Source: Balaenoptera acutorostrata (Eukaryota > Chordata > Mammalia > Artiodactyla > Balaenopteridae). Taken from it: 64,000 nucleotides of DNA. The position numbers and the translations under genes were made by a program. This document shows, one piece after another, positions 24,426-36,300 of the stretch (positions are counted from its first letter, which is position 1; the number at the start of each line of letters is the position of its first letter). The notes below the pieces were generated by a model that was not told the origin of the DNA, did no database searches, and worked only from the letters and a program-made list of their open reading frames with translations. Location: positions 52,648,153 through 52,712,152 of the forward strand of contig NC_080081.1 in NCBI RefSeq assembly GCF_949987535.1. Reading direction: 5' to 3'.

Positions 24426-25547
24426 ATCTTATATTTATGTACCTTAGTTATTGTGACTAAGCATAGCATATATATTAGAATGGTGGAGATTTTTACAATT
24501 TCATAAGTATCAGTAAATAATAGACAAAGAATCTTGAAATTTTTATGTATGTGTTATTTATCTTTTTATTTTTCCTATACATAACTCCACCTATACATTA
24601 ATGACAGCAGCTTTTGTTTGTCAGGAATTCAGGAGAAAGAAAAAACTCTCTGCTTGTCCATTGTGATCATGTATTTCCACCGAATGTGGTTCCATGAGAG
24701 ATTGTGACCATCACCATTAAAATCTATTACTACTGCGTTTAATAAGCACTTGCATATTCAAGGGCCTCATGGAATTTATGTACAACTTTGCTGATTTAAC
24801 TGGGTGTTTTTTTGTTTGTTTGTTTGCTTTTGGAACTGTGATCATCACACCAACGATCAATAAAATAAATAGGCTAAGTGTGATTCCAATGGTTATATAT
24901 GTACAATCTATATAAGGCACAAAACCAAGCTATTAAAATACTTAGGTCTTTTAAATATTTAATTCTTTAACACATGGCCTTCATTCTGAAAATGTGACTT
25001 ATTTCAATGCTATTGTTTGAATTTGACTAGAAATCATTGACATGACCTTATTAATCACAGGCCTTCTATAGCTTGAGATATTTTATTTACTAAATTAAAC
25101 CTCTTAGGTGTCTAGAAGACTCAATCACATTGTAATTATTATGATTATAATAAAATAACAGCTTTGGAAGGCATTGGGACTTTCAGAGAAACTAACCATT
25201 TGTAGTATACTAACTGCCCCTTTTATGTAGTACTAAGCTTTGAAAATTTTCTCTCCTTCCCAATAAAAGAATATTTGGGCATTATGATTAATTGAAATAT
25301 ATGCTTCAAAAATTAATTTTGTAAACTGCATCATAATAATGTACTAATGCCTTATTTTGATAAAACCTAACTTACTACTATAAAACAATTTTCACCAAAT
25401 GTTTATATTTTATATTAGTAGAAAGATATCCTCTTTTAAAAGACAATATAATTTGAATTAGATAGCTTCATGAATGGTTTGCTGCAGATTAAAATTTTCA
25501 TTAATGAAAAGCTTCATTACTTTCATTATTAAAAATTAACATTTCCT
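24426..25547. other. Unassigned AT-rich sequence
   Basis: About 1.1 kb with no recognisable gene or repeat. Confidence 0.5.
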
Positions 25548-25680
25548 GAGAACTTAAGCTAATATCTCTTCTAAGTACTTTTACATATACCATTTTATTT
25601 AGTTCCATTAATCTAACAAACAAAATCAAAACACCTATGAGTTGGGTCCAATTATTATTCTAATTTTACAGATAAGAAAT
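25548..25680 (-). repeat. MIR SINE, left part, split by an L1
   Basis: Antisense MIR: TCTTCTAAGTACTTTTACAT, ATTATTCTAATTTTACAGAT. It breaks at AAGAAA, and the rest continues at 26204 after the L1. Confidence 0.8.
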
Positions 25681-26174
25681 ATACATAAAGCATAAATATA
25701 CAATGGACTATTACTTAGCCATAAAAAAGAATGAAATAATGCCATTTGCAGCAAATGGATGGACCTAGAGTTTATCATACTAAGTCAAGTCAGCCAGACA
25801 GAGAAAAACAAATATTATATGATATTGTTTATATGTGGAATCTTAAAAAAATGATACAAATACACTTAGATATGAAACAGAAATAGACCTACAGACATAG
25901 AAAACAAACTTATGGTTACCAAAGGGGAAAAGGGGGGAAGGTTAAACTAGGAGGTCGAGATTAACATATACACACTACTATATATAAAATAGATAACCAA
26001 CAAAGACCTACACTATAGCACAGGAAACTACACTCAATATTTTGTAATAACCTATAAGGGAAAAGAATCTGAAAAAAAAAATATATGTATGTATGACTGA
26101 ATCACTTTGCTGTACACCTGAAACTAACACAACATTTTAAATCAACTATATTTCATTAAAAAAAAAAAAAAATC

Positions 26175-26203
<29 letters not shown>
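25681..26203 (+). mobile_element. 5'-truncated L1 3' end inserted in a MIR
   Basis: It begins with the ORF2 C-terminal coding region (ATACAATGGACTATTACTTA, AGCCATAAAAAAGAATGAAA). The 3' UTR follows (ATAGACCTACAGACATAGAA, ATAACCTATAAGGGAAAAGA, CACCTGAAACTAACACAACA) and then a long, impure poly(A) at about 26157-26203. An AAGAAA motif flanks both sides as a short TSD. ORF2 is only a fragment. Confidence 0.92.
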
Positions 26204-26205
<2 letters not shown>

Positions 26206-26290
26206 CTGAGGCATAAAGAGGTTCTGTTTCTCCAGTATTACAGAGACACCATGTGGCACAGCTAAGATTTTAAAATGGGTAATTTGACTT
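26204..26290 (-). repeat. MIR SINE, right part
   Basis: ACTGAGGCATAAAGAGGTTC directly continues the MIR broken at 25680, followed by CAGAGACACCATGTGGCACA in the tRNA-like part. Confidence 0.8.
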
Positions 26291-26689
26291 TGGAGACAAC
26301 ACTCTTAGTAACTATGCTGGTATACCTAAGTCATGAACAGCACATTAATTTTTGGTAGCTATCTATATAAATTAGAGCAATTGTGTAATATTTTTTAAAG
26401 AATTATATAAGGGATGATGGCTCATTAATCCATTATCCAACTTTTTGACCAGAAAACATTTTTCATAATTATTTAATAATTTCTGGGTTTTTAAGTATCA
26501 TAGATTTATATATATGAAGCAGTTTCTCCTTTTCAAATGTAAAGGTTCCCTTATGAACTTTACCTCTCTAAAATTATCTAAGTACAAGGTGAAAAAACAA
26601 ACATCTACAGCATCATCATCTTTAACAATGAAACAGATCACATATGAGCAACATTATCTGAAGAAAGGCCACCAAGTACAGCCAAATCA
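26291..26689. other. Unassigned sequence
   Basis: No recognisable feature. The start of an open frame at 26514 is not supported as coding. Confidence 0.45.
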
Positions 26690-27309
26690 GGTGAGTTGGG
26701 AAGAGTTCTCTGTTGTCTCAGGTGGACATGGCAGAGAGTACATGTGTCAAAGTGGTGAGCATGCACAGCAGGTGTATGATAGGTCCGCAAGAGCATCCTC
26801 AGGATCAATGATTCACTAGAAGTACTCTTAGAACTCAAAAAAGCTGTTATACTCACAGTTATAGTTTATTACAGTCAAAGGATACAGATTAAAATTATCA
26901 AAGGTAAAAGATGCATAGGATAGAGTCAAAGAAAAAACAGGTACAAGCTTCCATTCATCTTCTCCCATTGGAATCATATGAACCTTAATACTTCCAAAAA
27001 TGATATGCAGTAATCACATTGTTGACAAAGGAAGATAACCTGAGCCTTGGTGTCCAGGATTTTATTGAGATTTGATTAGGTAAACATGTAGGGCCTAGAT
27101 GACTGACTTTAGTTACTGATTCCCCAGCCTCCAACCATTCCAGAGGTCAGAATAATGCAGTGTGGCTCAAGGTTCCTGCTATTAAGTACACTACTATTAT
27201 AAACTATCTGGCTTTGCTTAATGCCACAAGTATGCAAAGACACTTTTAACAGGCAGAATATTATAAATTCTTAGAAACTATCTCCATGGAGTGGGTGAAG
27301 GGACAATTC
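26690..27309. mobile_element. ERVL/MLT2-like LTR, decayed
   Basis: The order of motifs resembles an ERVL-class LTR: TATAGTTTATTACAGTCAAA, AGCTTCCATTCATCTTCTCC, GAGCCTTGGTGTCCAGGATT, GATTCCCCAGCCTCCAACCA, GTCAGAATAATGCAG, ATAAACTATCTGGCTTTGC. There is no internal retroviral coding sequence. Orientation is uncertain. Short open frames here are not genes. Confidence 0.55.
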
Positions 27310-27332
27310 TTTTTTTTTTTTTTTTTTTTTTT
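27310..27332. repeat. Poly(T) tract, 23 bases
   Basis: It lies at the right edge of the LTR-like block. No polyadenylation signal is seen next to it on the minus strand. Confidence 0.95.
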
Positions 27333-27687
27333 CTTGGAAGGTACAGGGTTTGAACACTTTTAGTTTTCTGAGTTAACACTTTACTGCACAGCAGGCATAA
27401 ACCAAAAACTTCTATTTTGAAATAAATTAATAACTCCTTTGGAGATTGTAGGAAGCATCTTGTTACCAATTTTGGATGTAATAAAGAGGAGAGGAGGCTT
27501 GACTAAATGTAGACAAATCAAGCAGGTATAGTTTCAGAAAATTCAGGCTAAGGATGAGTGGAAGTGGAAGAGATGTTGTGTGTGAAGAACAGTGAAATGT
27601 TGATTCTTATGGATTGAAAGAAATGTATCAGGTGATCTACACACACACATACACACACACACAGGTGCATGAAAACATAAACCTTCC
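27333..27687. other. Unassigned sequence with a CA-rich tract
   Basis: Contains an impure (CA)n run at about 27640-27662. Nothing else recognised. Confidence 0.5.
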
Positions 27688-29266
27688 TTTTTTTTTTAAT
27701 ACATCTTTATTGGAGTATAATTGCTTCACAGTGCTGTGTTAGTTTCTATTGTACAACAAAGTGAATCAGCTATACGTATACATATATCCGCATATCCCCT
27801 CCCTCTTGTGCCTCCCTCCCACTGTCCCTAACCCACCTCTCTAAGTCGTTGCAAAGCACCAATCTGATCTCCCTGTGATATGCTGCTGCTTCCCACCAGC
27901 CAACTATTTTACACTGTGTAGTGTATACATGTCGATGCTTCTCTAACTTTGCCCCAGCTTCCCCCTCCCCTACCCCGTGTCTTCAAGTCCATTCTCTATG
28001 TCTGTGTCTTTATTCCTGCCCTGTCACTAAGTTCATTAGTATCTTTTTTATTTTTTTTCGGTTCCATATATATGCATTAGCATATGGTATTTGTTTTTCT
28101 CTTTCTGACTTACTTCACTCTGTATGACAGACTCTAGGTCCATCCACCTCACTACAAATAACTCAATTTCGTTTCTTTTTATGGCTGAGTAATATTCCAT
28201 TGTATTTATGTGCCACATCTTCTTCATCCATTCATCTGTCCATGGACATTTAGATTGCTTCCATGTCCTGGCAATTGTAAACAGTGCTGTGCTGAACATT
28301 GTGGTACATGTCTCTTTTTGAATTACGGTTTTCTCAGGGTATATGCCCAGTAGTGGGATTGCTGGGTCATATGGTAGTTCTATTTTTAGTTTTTTAAGGA
28401 ACCTCCATACTGTTTTCCATAATGGTTGTATCAATTTACATTCCCACCAACAGTACAGGAGAGTTCCCTTTTCACCACACCCTCTCCAGCATTTATTGTT
28501 TCCAGATTTTTTGATAATGACCATTCTGACCAGAGTGAGGTGATAACTCATTGTAGTTTTCATTTGCATTTCTCTAATAATTAGTGATGTTGAGCATCTT
28601 TTCATGTGCCTCTTGGCCATCTGTATATCTTCTTTGGTGAAATATCTATTTAGGTCTTCTGCCCATTTTTTAATTGCGTTGTCTGTTTATTTGATATTGA
28701 GCTCCATGAGCTGTTTGTATATTTTGGAGATGAATTCTTTGCCCATTGTTTCATTTTCTCCTGTTCTGAGGGTTGTCTTTGTGTCTTGTTTATGGTTTTC
28801 TTTGCTGTGCAAAAGCTTTTAAGTTTCATTAGGTCCCATTTGTTTATTTTTATTTTTATTTCCATTTCTCTAGGAGGTGGGTCAAAAATGATCTTGCTGT
28901 GCTTTATGTCAAATAGTGTCTTTCCTATGTTTTCCTCTAAGAGTTTAATAGTGTCCGGTCTTACATTTAGGTCTTTAATCCATTTGGAGTTTATTATTTT
29001 GTGTATGGTGTTAGGTAGTGTTCTAATTTCATTCTGTTACATGTAGCTATCCATTTTCCCCAACACCACTTATTGAAGAGGCTGTCTTTTCTCCATTGTA
29101 TGTTCTTGCCTCCTTTGTCGTAAATTATGTGACCATATGTGCATGGTTTTATCTCTGGGTTTTCAATCCTGTACCATTGATCTATATTTCTGTTTTTGTG
29201 CCAGTACCATACTGTCTTGATTACTGTAACTTTGTAGTATAGTTTGAAGTTGGGGAGCCGGATTCA
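27688..29266 (-). mobile_element. 5'-truncated L1, minus strand
   Basis: A T-tail at 27688-27699 precedes the antisense of CCAATAAAGATGTATT. The 3' UTR runs to about 28047 and ORF2 sequence to about 29266, where L1 similarity ends at GGAGCCGGATTC. No clear TSD was found, so the right junction may be a deletion or an atypical insertion. Confidence 0.93.
28048..29266 (-). pseudogene. L1 ORF2 remnant (C-terminal third)
   Basis: The minus-strand frame 28048-28620 stays open for 190 codons. It encodes the ORF2p C-terminal domain with the cysteine-rich motif [18 protein letters not shown] and, further on, [13 protein letters not shown]. Upstream (28650-29266) the frame is broken. Endonuclease and RT active site are absent through 5' truncation, so it cannot be functional. 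Confidence 0.9.
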
Positions 29267-29449
29267 TGTGCTATAGTAAGGTCATATACTCTAGAACAGA
29301 GTTATACTCCTAGGATAGATTGTTGATAAGACATTTTCCATAGTTCATTTTCATAAAATTCAATCTAGCAACTATTTTTAAATTCCTATTATTTTCACTC
29401 ACTCCCCAACTCCTTCCTCATGTATTCCTCTAAACATAAAAAGACTCAA
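29267..29449. other. Unassigned sequence
   Basis: A short unassigned stretch beside the L1. Confidence 0.4.
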
Positions 29450-30480
29450 GAAGATTTACCTTTATTTAAAATAAACAAACAAATGAATGAAAAGCAATGT
29501 AACCACACAGAAATATTGAAAATGTGTTAGCAAGAGATAAAAAACTAAATAAGCATGAAATAAGACAAGAACAAACAACACACAATTTTACATGCACACA
29601 TGCACACACAAGCACACACACACACACACACACACACTGGAAAGATTATCATAGAGAAGAACCAAAAAATATAAACAAATATTACTAAAGAAAATTAAAT
29701 ATATTAACAAAGAGGTATCCTCTATATTACAAAAGTGTAGAATGAAAAAGTTCTAGAAAGAAATGGTAACTCAAGAAAAGGAGAATAAATGGGCACATAG
29801 AGACAAAGCAAGGAGGAGAAATTAAGGTCAGAGAAAATAAGGTCACATTAGAAGAATATAAAAAGAAAATAGGTTCAGATTTAAAAAAAAATTGTTACAT
29901 GTATGACAGGAGAAAACTGAGCAAATTTTAATAAAGAACAGGAAGTTTATTAAATTTAGAAAGAAATATATAGATACTGAATATCAAAAATGATCCAAAA
30001 TATGAATATTTAACATATCCCCCAAAAAGAACAAATGAAACAAAGCAGTCAAACGTGTAATTCAATATGATGTACCTCAAGTAGAGAAGAACAAATCTTT
30101 TGATTAAAAGTTCAAGAAAAAAATAAAGATGTAGCTCAAGAAATACTGACACATGGCCTGGGCAATTAATTGATTTGATGATAAAGAATCCGAAAGGCAG
30201 CTAGGCATATCTTTAAGTCAACAGTAAGAAGGATAAACCAGGCTTACCTCTGACATCTCCATGGTAACATGCTCCAGAACAGGACACCTGAAGCAAATAT
30301 CAGAAATATTTTCAGGAAACATAATGTGACCAAAAAGTTAAAACTTAGTTAAACTGCTATTTAAGTGTAAGGGCAATAGACAGATATTTTCAAAGAACAT
30401 CAGACCTCAAACTCATATAGTTTTTATAAGAAATAAATGATGTCTCCAGAATAAGGAACAGTCTGGTAAGATTTCTCAAA
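29450..30480 (+). mobile_element. Degenerate L1/HAL1-like ORF1 debris
   Basis: A-rich, purine-biased plus strand with words typical of decayed L1/HAL1 (TGATCCAAAATATGAATATT, GGCAGCTAGGCATATCTTTA, GGGCAATAGACAGATATTTT). No frame survives. Limits are approximate. Confidence 0.45.
29590..29638. repeat. (CA)n microsatellite, impure on the left
   Basis: CA dinucleotides with TG and AG interruptions, then about 13 clean units. Confidence 0.93.
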
Positions 30481-31187
30481 TTCAAAGCTTTCCTGATATT
30501 TGCAGCAGCACAACTCATGAGTAGCCATTGAAACTCCATTTTCATGAGTATAAATTCAGAAGCACCTACAAAATGATGAAAACAATATATTACAACATTC
30601 AGTCTTTCTTGACTAACTCAAAAAATTTAATCAGATGCTACTGATACATCAGCCATGAAACTCTTCAGCCCTATGTGTTGTTCAAATTTGAATCCAGGGT
30701 ACCATGGCAACAAAGATAACTCCAGAATTTTGGTTTTCATTAAGATCCTATCTATCCTGAAGCTTTCATTCCATAGTTGTTTCACATTTTGTCTTACTAC
30801 AGAGTTAAAATTTTTTCCAAAATTTCTTTAATTTCTTGTTCTCCAAAATAACATATGGTAAAAGCAATGATAAAAACAAAACCACTCTTTTGTCTGAATT
30901 TTTCAACTTGATGATCCTTTGTGTCAAGATCTTTGTCTTTTCTGTTTTCATAATTAAGGTCTGCATCCAGAGAAAGAAACATCCAAAGATGAAAATGAAT
31001 TCTTTTATAACCAAGTACACAATAAATTGCTCACAGAAATGCACCAGTTATTTTTAAAAGATTATTAAGATTCAAGAAACTAACATATATTGATATTATA
31101 ATTTATTGTCCAAATGACATTTTGAGAGTAATTTAACATTTAGGTGTTAACCCAGATTTTCCTGAGAAAACTGGGACATATGGACAG
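30481..31187. other. Unassigned sequence
   Basis: Overlapping open frames on both strands at 30797-31057 reflect AT-rich composition. No feature supported. Confidence 0.45.
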
Positions 31188-31350
31188 CCTAGCTATAAAC
31201 TGTGCTAGATATTTTGCAGTAATTCTCACAACAACATTATGAATATGTTCTTATTAACCCAATTAGATAAACGAGAATATTAAGACCTAGAGACAAGTGA
31301 ATCATACAAAGTCTAAAGCACTGTTGGAGCAAGAATTCTAATCTAGTACC
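31188..31350 (-). repeat. MIR SINE
   Basis: Antisense MIR: TGTGCTAGATATTTTGCAGT, TCTCACAACAACATTATGAA, ACGAGAATATTAAGACCTAG. Confidence 0.7.
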
Positions 31351-31523
31351 AACTCTTATAATAGGACTTGCACTCTTCAAGATAGTCTTATGTAGATCAA
31401 CAATTCATTCACGATAATAGATAAAATTTTAAAATATAGTATGACATGATTTTTCTTGTTTATTTTTAATTTCTCTTGAAGCTATAGATAAAATTGTATA
31501 TAAAGAAATGTTACTATCCTTTC

Positions 31524-32412
31524 GGAAGAGAGGAAACAAGATGGTGGAGTAGAAGGACGTGTTCTCACTCCCTCTTGCGAAAACACCAGAATCACAACCA
31601 GCTGATGGACAATCATCAACAAGAAGACACTGGAACTAACCAAAGAAATACCCCAAAGCCAAAGACAAAGGAGAAGCCACAATGAGACAGTAGGAGAGGC
31701 GCAATCACAGTAAAATCAAATCCCATAACTGGTGGGTGGGTGACTCACAGACTGGAGAACACTTATACTACAGAAGTCCACCCACTGGAGTGAAGGTTCT
31801 GAGCCCCACGTCAGGCTTCTCAACCTGGGGGTCTGGCAACGGGAGGAGGATTTCCTAGAGAATCAGACTTTGAAGCCTAGTGGGAATTGATTGCAGGACT
31901 TTGACAGGACTGGGGGAAACAGAGACCCCACTCTTGGAGGGCACACACAAAGTAGTGTGTGCATCGGGACTCAGGGGAAGGAGCAGTGAACCCAGGGGAG
32001 ACTGAACCAGACCTACCTACTAGTGTTGGAGGGTTCCCTGCAGAGGCAGAAGTTGGCTTTGTTTCACCATGTGGACAAGGACACTGGCAGCAGAAGTTCT
32101 GGGAAGTGCTCCTAGGTGTGGGCCCTCCCAGGGTATGTCATTGGCACCACCAGGGAGCCCAGGTAGGCTCAAATGTTGCGTTGCCTCAGGCCAAACAACG
32201 AACAGGGAGGGAACACAGCCCCACCTATAAATAGTCAAGTGGATTAAAGTTTTACTGAGCTCTGCCCACCAGAGGAACAGTCAGCTCTACCCACCACCAG
32301 TGCCTCTCATCAAGCCTCTTAGATAGCCTCATCCACCAGAGGGCAGAAGCAAGAAGAACTACAATCCTGCAGCCTGTGGAACAAAAACAACATTCACAGA
32401 AAGATAGACAAG
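31524..32412 (+). promoter_or_regulatory. L1 5' UTR (internal promoter region)
   Basis: It begins GGAAGAGAGGAAACAAGATGG and continues as the GC-richer L1 5' UTR (GGTGGGTGACTCACAGACTG, GTCCACCCACTGGAGTGAAG, TGGCAACGGGAGGAGGATTT). In intact L1s this region holds the Pol II promoter. Open frames inside it (for example 31959-32234) are not genes. Confidence 0.9.
31537..31544 (+). promoter_or_regulatory. YY1-like motif at the L1 5' end
   Basis: CAAGATGG lies 13 bases from the apparent 5' end, where human L1 has a YY1 site that positions transcription start. Seen: the motif. Inferred: function by analogy. Confidence 0.55.
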
Positions 32413-33314
32413 ATGAAAAGGCAGAGGGCTATATACCAGATGAAGGAACAAGAAAAACCCCAGAAAAACAACTAAATGAAGTAGAGATATGCAACCTTCC
32501 AAAAAAATAATTCAGGATAATGATAGTGAAGATGATCCAGGAGATCAGAAAAATAATGGAGGCAAAGATTGAGAAGATGCAAGAAATGTTTAACAAAAAC
32601 CTAGAAGAATTAAAGAACAAATAAACAGAGATGAACAATACAATAACTGAAATGAAAACCACACTAGAAGGAATCAATAGCAGAATAACTGAGGCAGAAG
32701 AACGGATAAGTGACCTGGAAGACACAATGGTGGAATTCACTGCTGTGGAAGAGAATAAAGAAAAAAGAATGAAAAGAAATGAAGATAACCTAAGAGACCT
32801 CTGGGACAACATTAAATGTAACAACATTCGCATTATAGGGGTCCCAGAGGAGAAGAGAGAGAGAAAGGACCAGAGAAAATATTTGAAGAGATTATAGTTG
32901 AAAACTTCCCTAACAAGGAAAAGGAAATAGCCACCCAAGTCCAGGAAGGACAGTGAGTCCCATACAGGATAAACCCAAGGAGAAACACACCGAGACACAT
33001 AGTAATCAAATTGGCAAAAATTAAAGACAAAGAAAAATTATTGACAGCAGCAAAAAAACGAAAAAATAACATACAAGGGAACTCCCATAAGGTTATCAGC
33101 TGACTTCTCAGCAGAAACTCTAAAAGCCAGAAGGGAGTGGCATGATATATTTAAAGTGATGAAAGGGAAGAACCTACAACCAAGATTACTCTACCCAGCA
33201 AGGATCTCATTCAGATTCGATGAAGAAATCAAAAGCTTTAGAGACAAGCAAAAGCTAAGAGAATTCAGCACCACCAAACCAGCTCTACAACAAATGTTAA
33301 AGGAACTTCTCTAA
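32413..33314 (+). pseudogene. L1 ORF1 (RNA-binding protein), broken
   Basis: ORF1p is the L1 nucleic-acid chaperone. It forms trimers through a coiled coil and binds L1 RNA through an RRM and a C-terminal domain. The start ATG (32413) and the stop TAA (33312-33314) are recognisable. A 1-base deletion near 32446 shifts the frame, and TAA codons follow at 32508 and 32622. The longest open block, 32631-32897, encodes coiled-coil sequence (ITEAEERISDLED) running into the RRM start (NNIRIIGVPE). A further frameshift follows GVPE. The length of 902 bases is not a multiple of three. Not functional. Confidence 0.95.
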
Positions 33315-33372
33315 GTGGGAAACACAAGAGAAGAAAAGGACCTACAAAAACAAACCCAAAACAATTAAGAAA

Positions 33373-36300
33373 ATGGTTATAGGAACATACATATTGATAA
33401 TTACAGTAAACATGAATGGATTAAATGCTCCCACCAAAAGAAACAGGCTTGCTGAATGGATACAAAAACAAGACACATATATATGCTCTCTACAAGAGAC
33501 CCACTTCAGACCTGGAGATACATACAGACTGAAAGCGAGGGGATGGAAAAAGATATTCCATGCAAATGGAAATCAAAAGAAAGCTGGAGTAGCTATACTC
33601 ATATCAGATAAAATAGACTTTAAAATAAAGAATGTTACAAGAGACAAGGAAGGACACTACATAATGATCAAGAGATCAATCCAAGAAGAAGATATAACAA
33701 TTACAGATATATATCCACCCAACATAGGCACACCTCAATACATAAGGCAACTGCTAACAGCTATAAAAGAGGAAATAGACAGTAACACAATAATAGTGGG
33801 GGACTTTAACACCTCACTTACACCAATGGACAGATCATCGAAAATTAAAATAAATAAGGAAACAGAAGCTTTAAATGACACAATAGACCAGAGAGATTTC
33901 ATTGATATTTATAGGACATTCCATCCAAAAATAGCAGATTATACATTCTTCTCAAGTGCGCATGGAACATTCTCCAGGATAGATCACATCTTGGGTCACA
34001 AATGAAGCATCAGTAAATTTAAGAAAATTGAAATCATATCGAGCATCTTTTCTGACCACAACGCTATGAGATTAGAAATGAATTACAGGGAAAAAAACGT
34101 AAAAAACACAAACACATGGAGGCTAAACAATACGTTACTAAATAACCAAGAGATCACTGAAGAAATCAAAGAGGAAATCAAAAAATACCTAGAGACAAAT
34201 GGCAATGAAAACACGATGATCTAAAACCTATGGGATACAGCAAAAGCAGTTCTAAGAGGGAAGTCTATAGCTATACACGTCTACCTAAAGAAACAAGAAA
34301 AATCTCAAGTAAACAATCTAACCTTACACCTAAAGGAACTAGAGAAAAAAGAACAAACAAAACCCAATATCAGCAGAAGGAAAGGAATCATAAAGACCAG
34401 AGCAGAAAAAATGAAATAGAAACAAAGAAAACAATAGCAAAGATCAATAAAACTAAAAGCTGGTTCTTTGAGAAGATAAACAAAATTGATAAACCATTAG
34501 CCAGACTCATCAAGAAAAAGAGGGAGAAGACTCAATTCAATAAAATTAGAAATGAAAAAGGAGAAGTTACAACAGACACCGCAGAAATACAAAGCATCCT
34601 AACAGACTACTACAAGCAACTATATGCGAATAAAAGGGACAACCTGGAAGAAATGGACAAATTCTTAGAAAAGGTATAAGCTTCCAAGACTGAACCAGGA
34701 AGAAACAGAAAATATGAACAGACCAATCACAAGTAATGAAGTTGAAACTGTGTTTAAAAATCTTCCAGCAAACAAAAGTCCAGGACCAGATAGCTTCACA
34801 GGTGAATTCTATCAAATATTTAGAGAAGAGCTAACACCTATCCTTCTCAAACTCTTCCAAAAAATTGCAGAGGAAGGAAAACTCCCAAACTCATTCTATG
34901 AGGCCACCATCACCCTCATACCAAAACCAGACAAAGATACTGCAAAAAAAAAGAAAATTACAGACCAATATCACTGATGAATATAGATGCAATAATCCTC
35001 AACAAAATACTAGCAAACAGCATCCAACAACGCATTAAATGGATCATACACCATGATCAAGTGGGATTTATCCCAGGGATGCAAGGATTCTTCAATATAC
35101 GCAAATCAATCAATGTGATACACCATATTAACAAATTGAAGAATAAAAACCATATGATCAATTCAATAGATGCAGAAAAAGCTTTTGACAAAATTCAATA
35201 CCATTTATGATAAAAACTCTCCAGAAAGTGGGCATAAAGGGAATGTACCTCAACATAATAAAGGCTATATATGACAAACCCACAGAAAACATCATTCGCA
35301 ATGGTGAATAACTGAAAGCATTTCCTCTAAGATCAGACAAGGATGTCCACTCTCACCACTATTATTCAACATAGTTTGGGAAGTCGTAGCCACAGCAATC
35401 AGAGAAGAAAAAGAAATAAAAGGAGTACAAGTTGGAAAAGAAGAAGTAAAACTGTCACTGTTTGCAGATGACATGATACTATACATAGAGAATCCTAAAA
35501 ATGCCACCAGAAAACTGCTAGAGCTAATTAATGAATTTGGTAAAGTTGCAAGATACAAAATTAATGCACAGAAATCTCTTGCATTCCTACACACTAATGA
35601 TGAAAAATCTAAAAGAGAAATCATGGAAACACTCCCATTTACCATTGCAATAAAAAGAATAAAATACCTAACAATAAACCTACCTAGGGAGACAAAAGAC
35701 CTTTATGCAGAAAACTATAAGACACTGAAGAAAGAAATTAAAGATGATACCAACAGATGGAGAGATATACCGTGTTCTTGGATTGGAAGAATCAATATTG
35801 TGAAAATGACTATATTACCCAAAGCAATCTATAGATTCATTGCAATCCCTATCAAATTACCAATGGCATCTTTTTCGGAACTAGAACAAATCATCTTAAA
35901 ATTTGTATGGAGACACAAAAGACCCCGAATAGCCAAAGCAGTCTTGAAGGAAAAAAACGGAGCTGAAGGAATCAGACTCCCTGACTTCAGCCTAAACTTC
36001 AAAGCTACAGAAATCAAGACAATATGGTACTGGAACAAAAACAGAAACATAGATCAATGGAACAAGATAGAAAGCCCAAGATAAACCCACGCACCTATGC
36101 TCAACTAATCTATGACAAAAGAGGCAAAATATACAATGGAGAAAAGGCAGTCTCTTCAATAAGTGATGCTGAGAAAACTGGACAGCTACATGTAAAAGAA
36201 TGAAATTAGAATACTCCCTAACACCATACACAAAAATAAACTCAAAATGGATTCGAGACCTAAATGTAAGACCGGACACTATAAAACTCTTAGAGGAAAA

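Noticed and set aside
27310..27332. Orphan poly(T) as the tail of a minus-strand processed pseudogene
   Set aside because: No polyadenylation signal beside it, no coding-like body and no TSD. Simple expansion is as likely.
31959..32234. 91-codon frame upstream of L1 ORF1
   Set aside because: It lies in the L1 5' UTR and has no matching conserved protein in L1s.
32429..32998. 189-codon minus-strand frame, hydrophobic
   Set aside because: It is the complement of L1 ORF1. The A-rich sense strand gives Phe/Ser/Leu-rich antisense frames.
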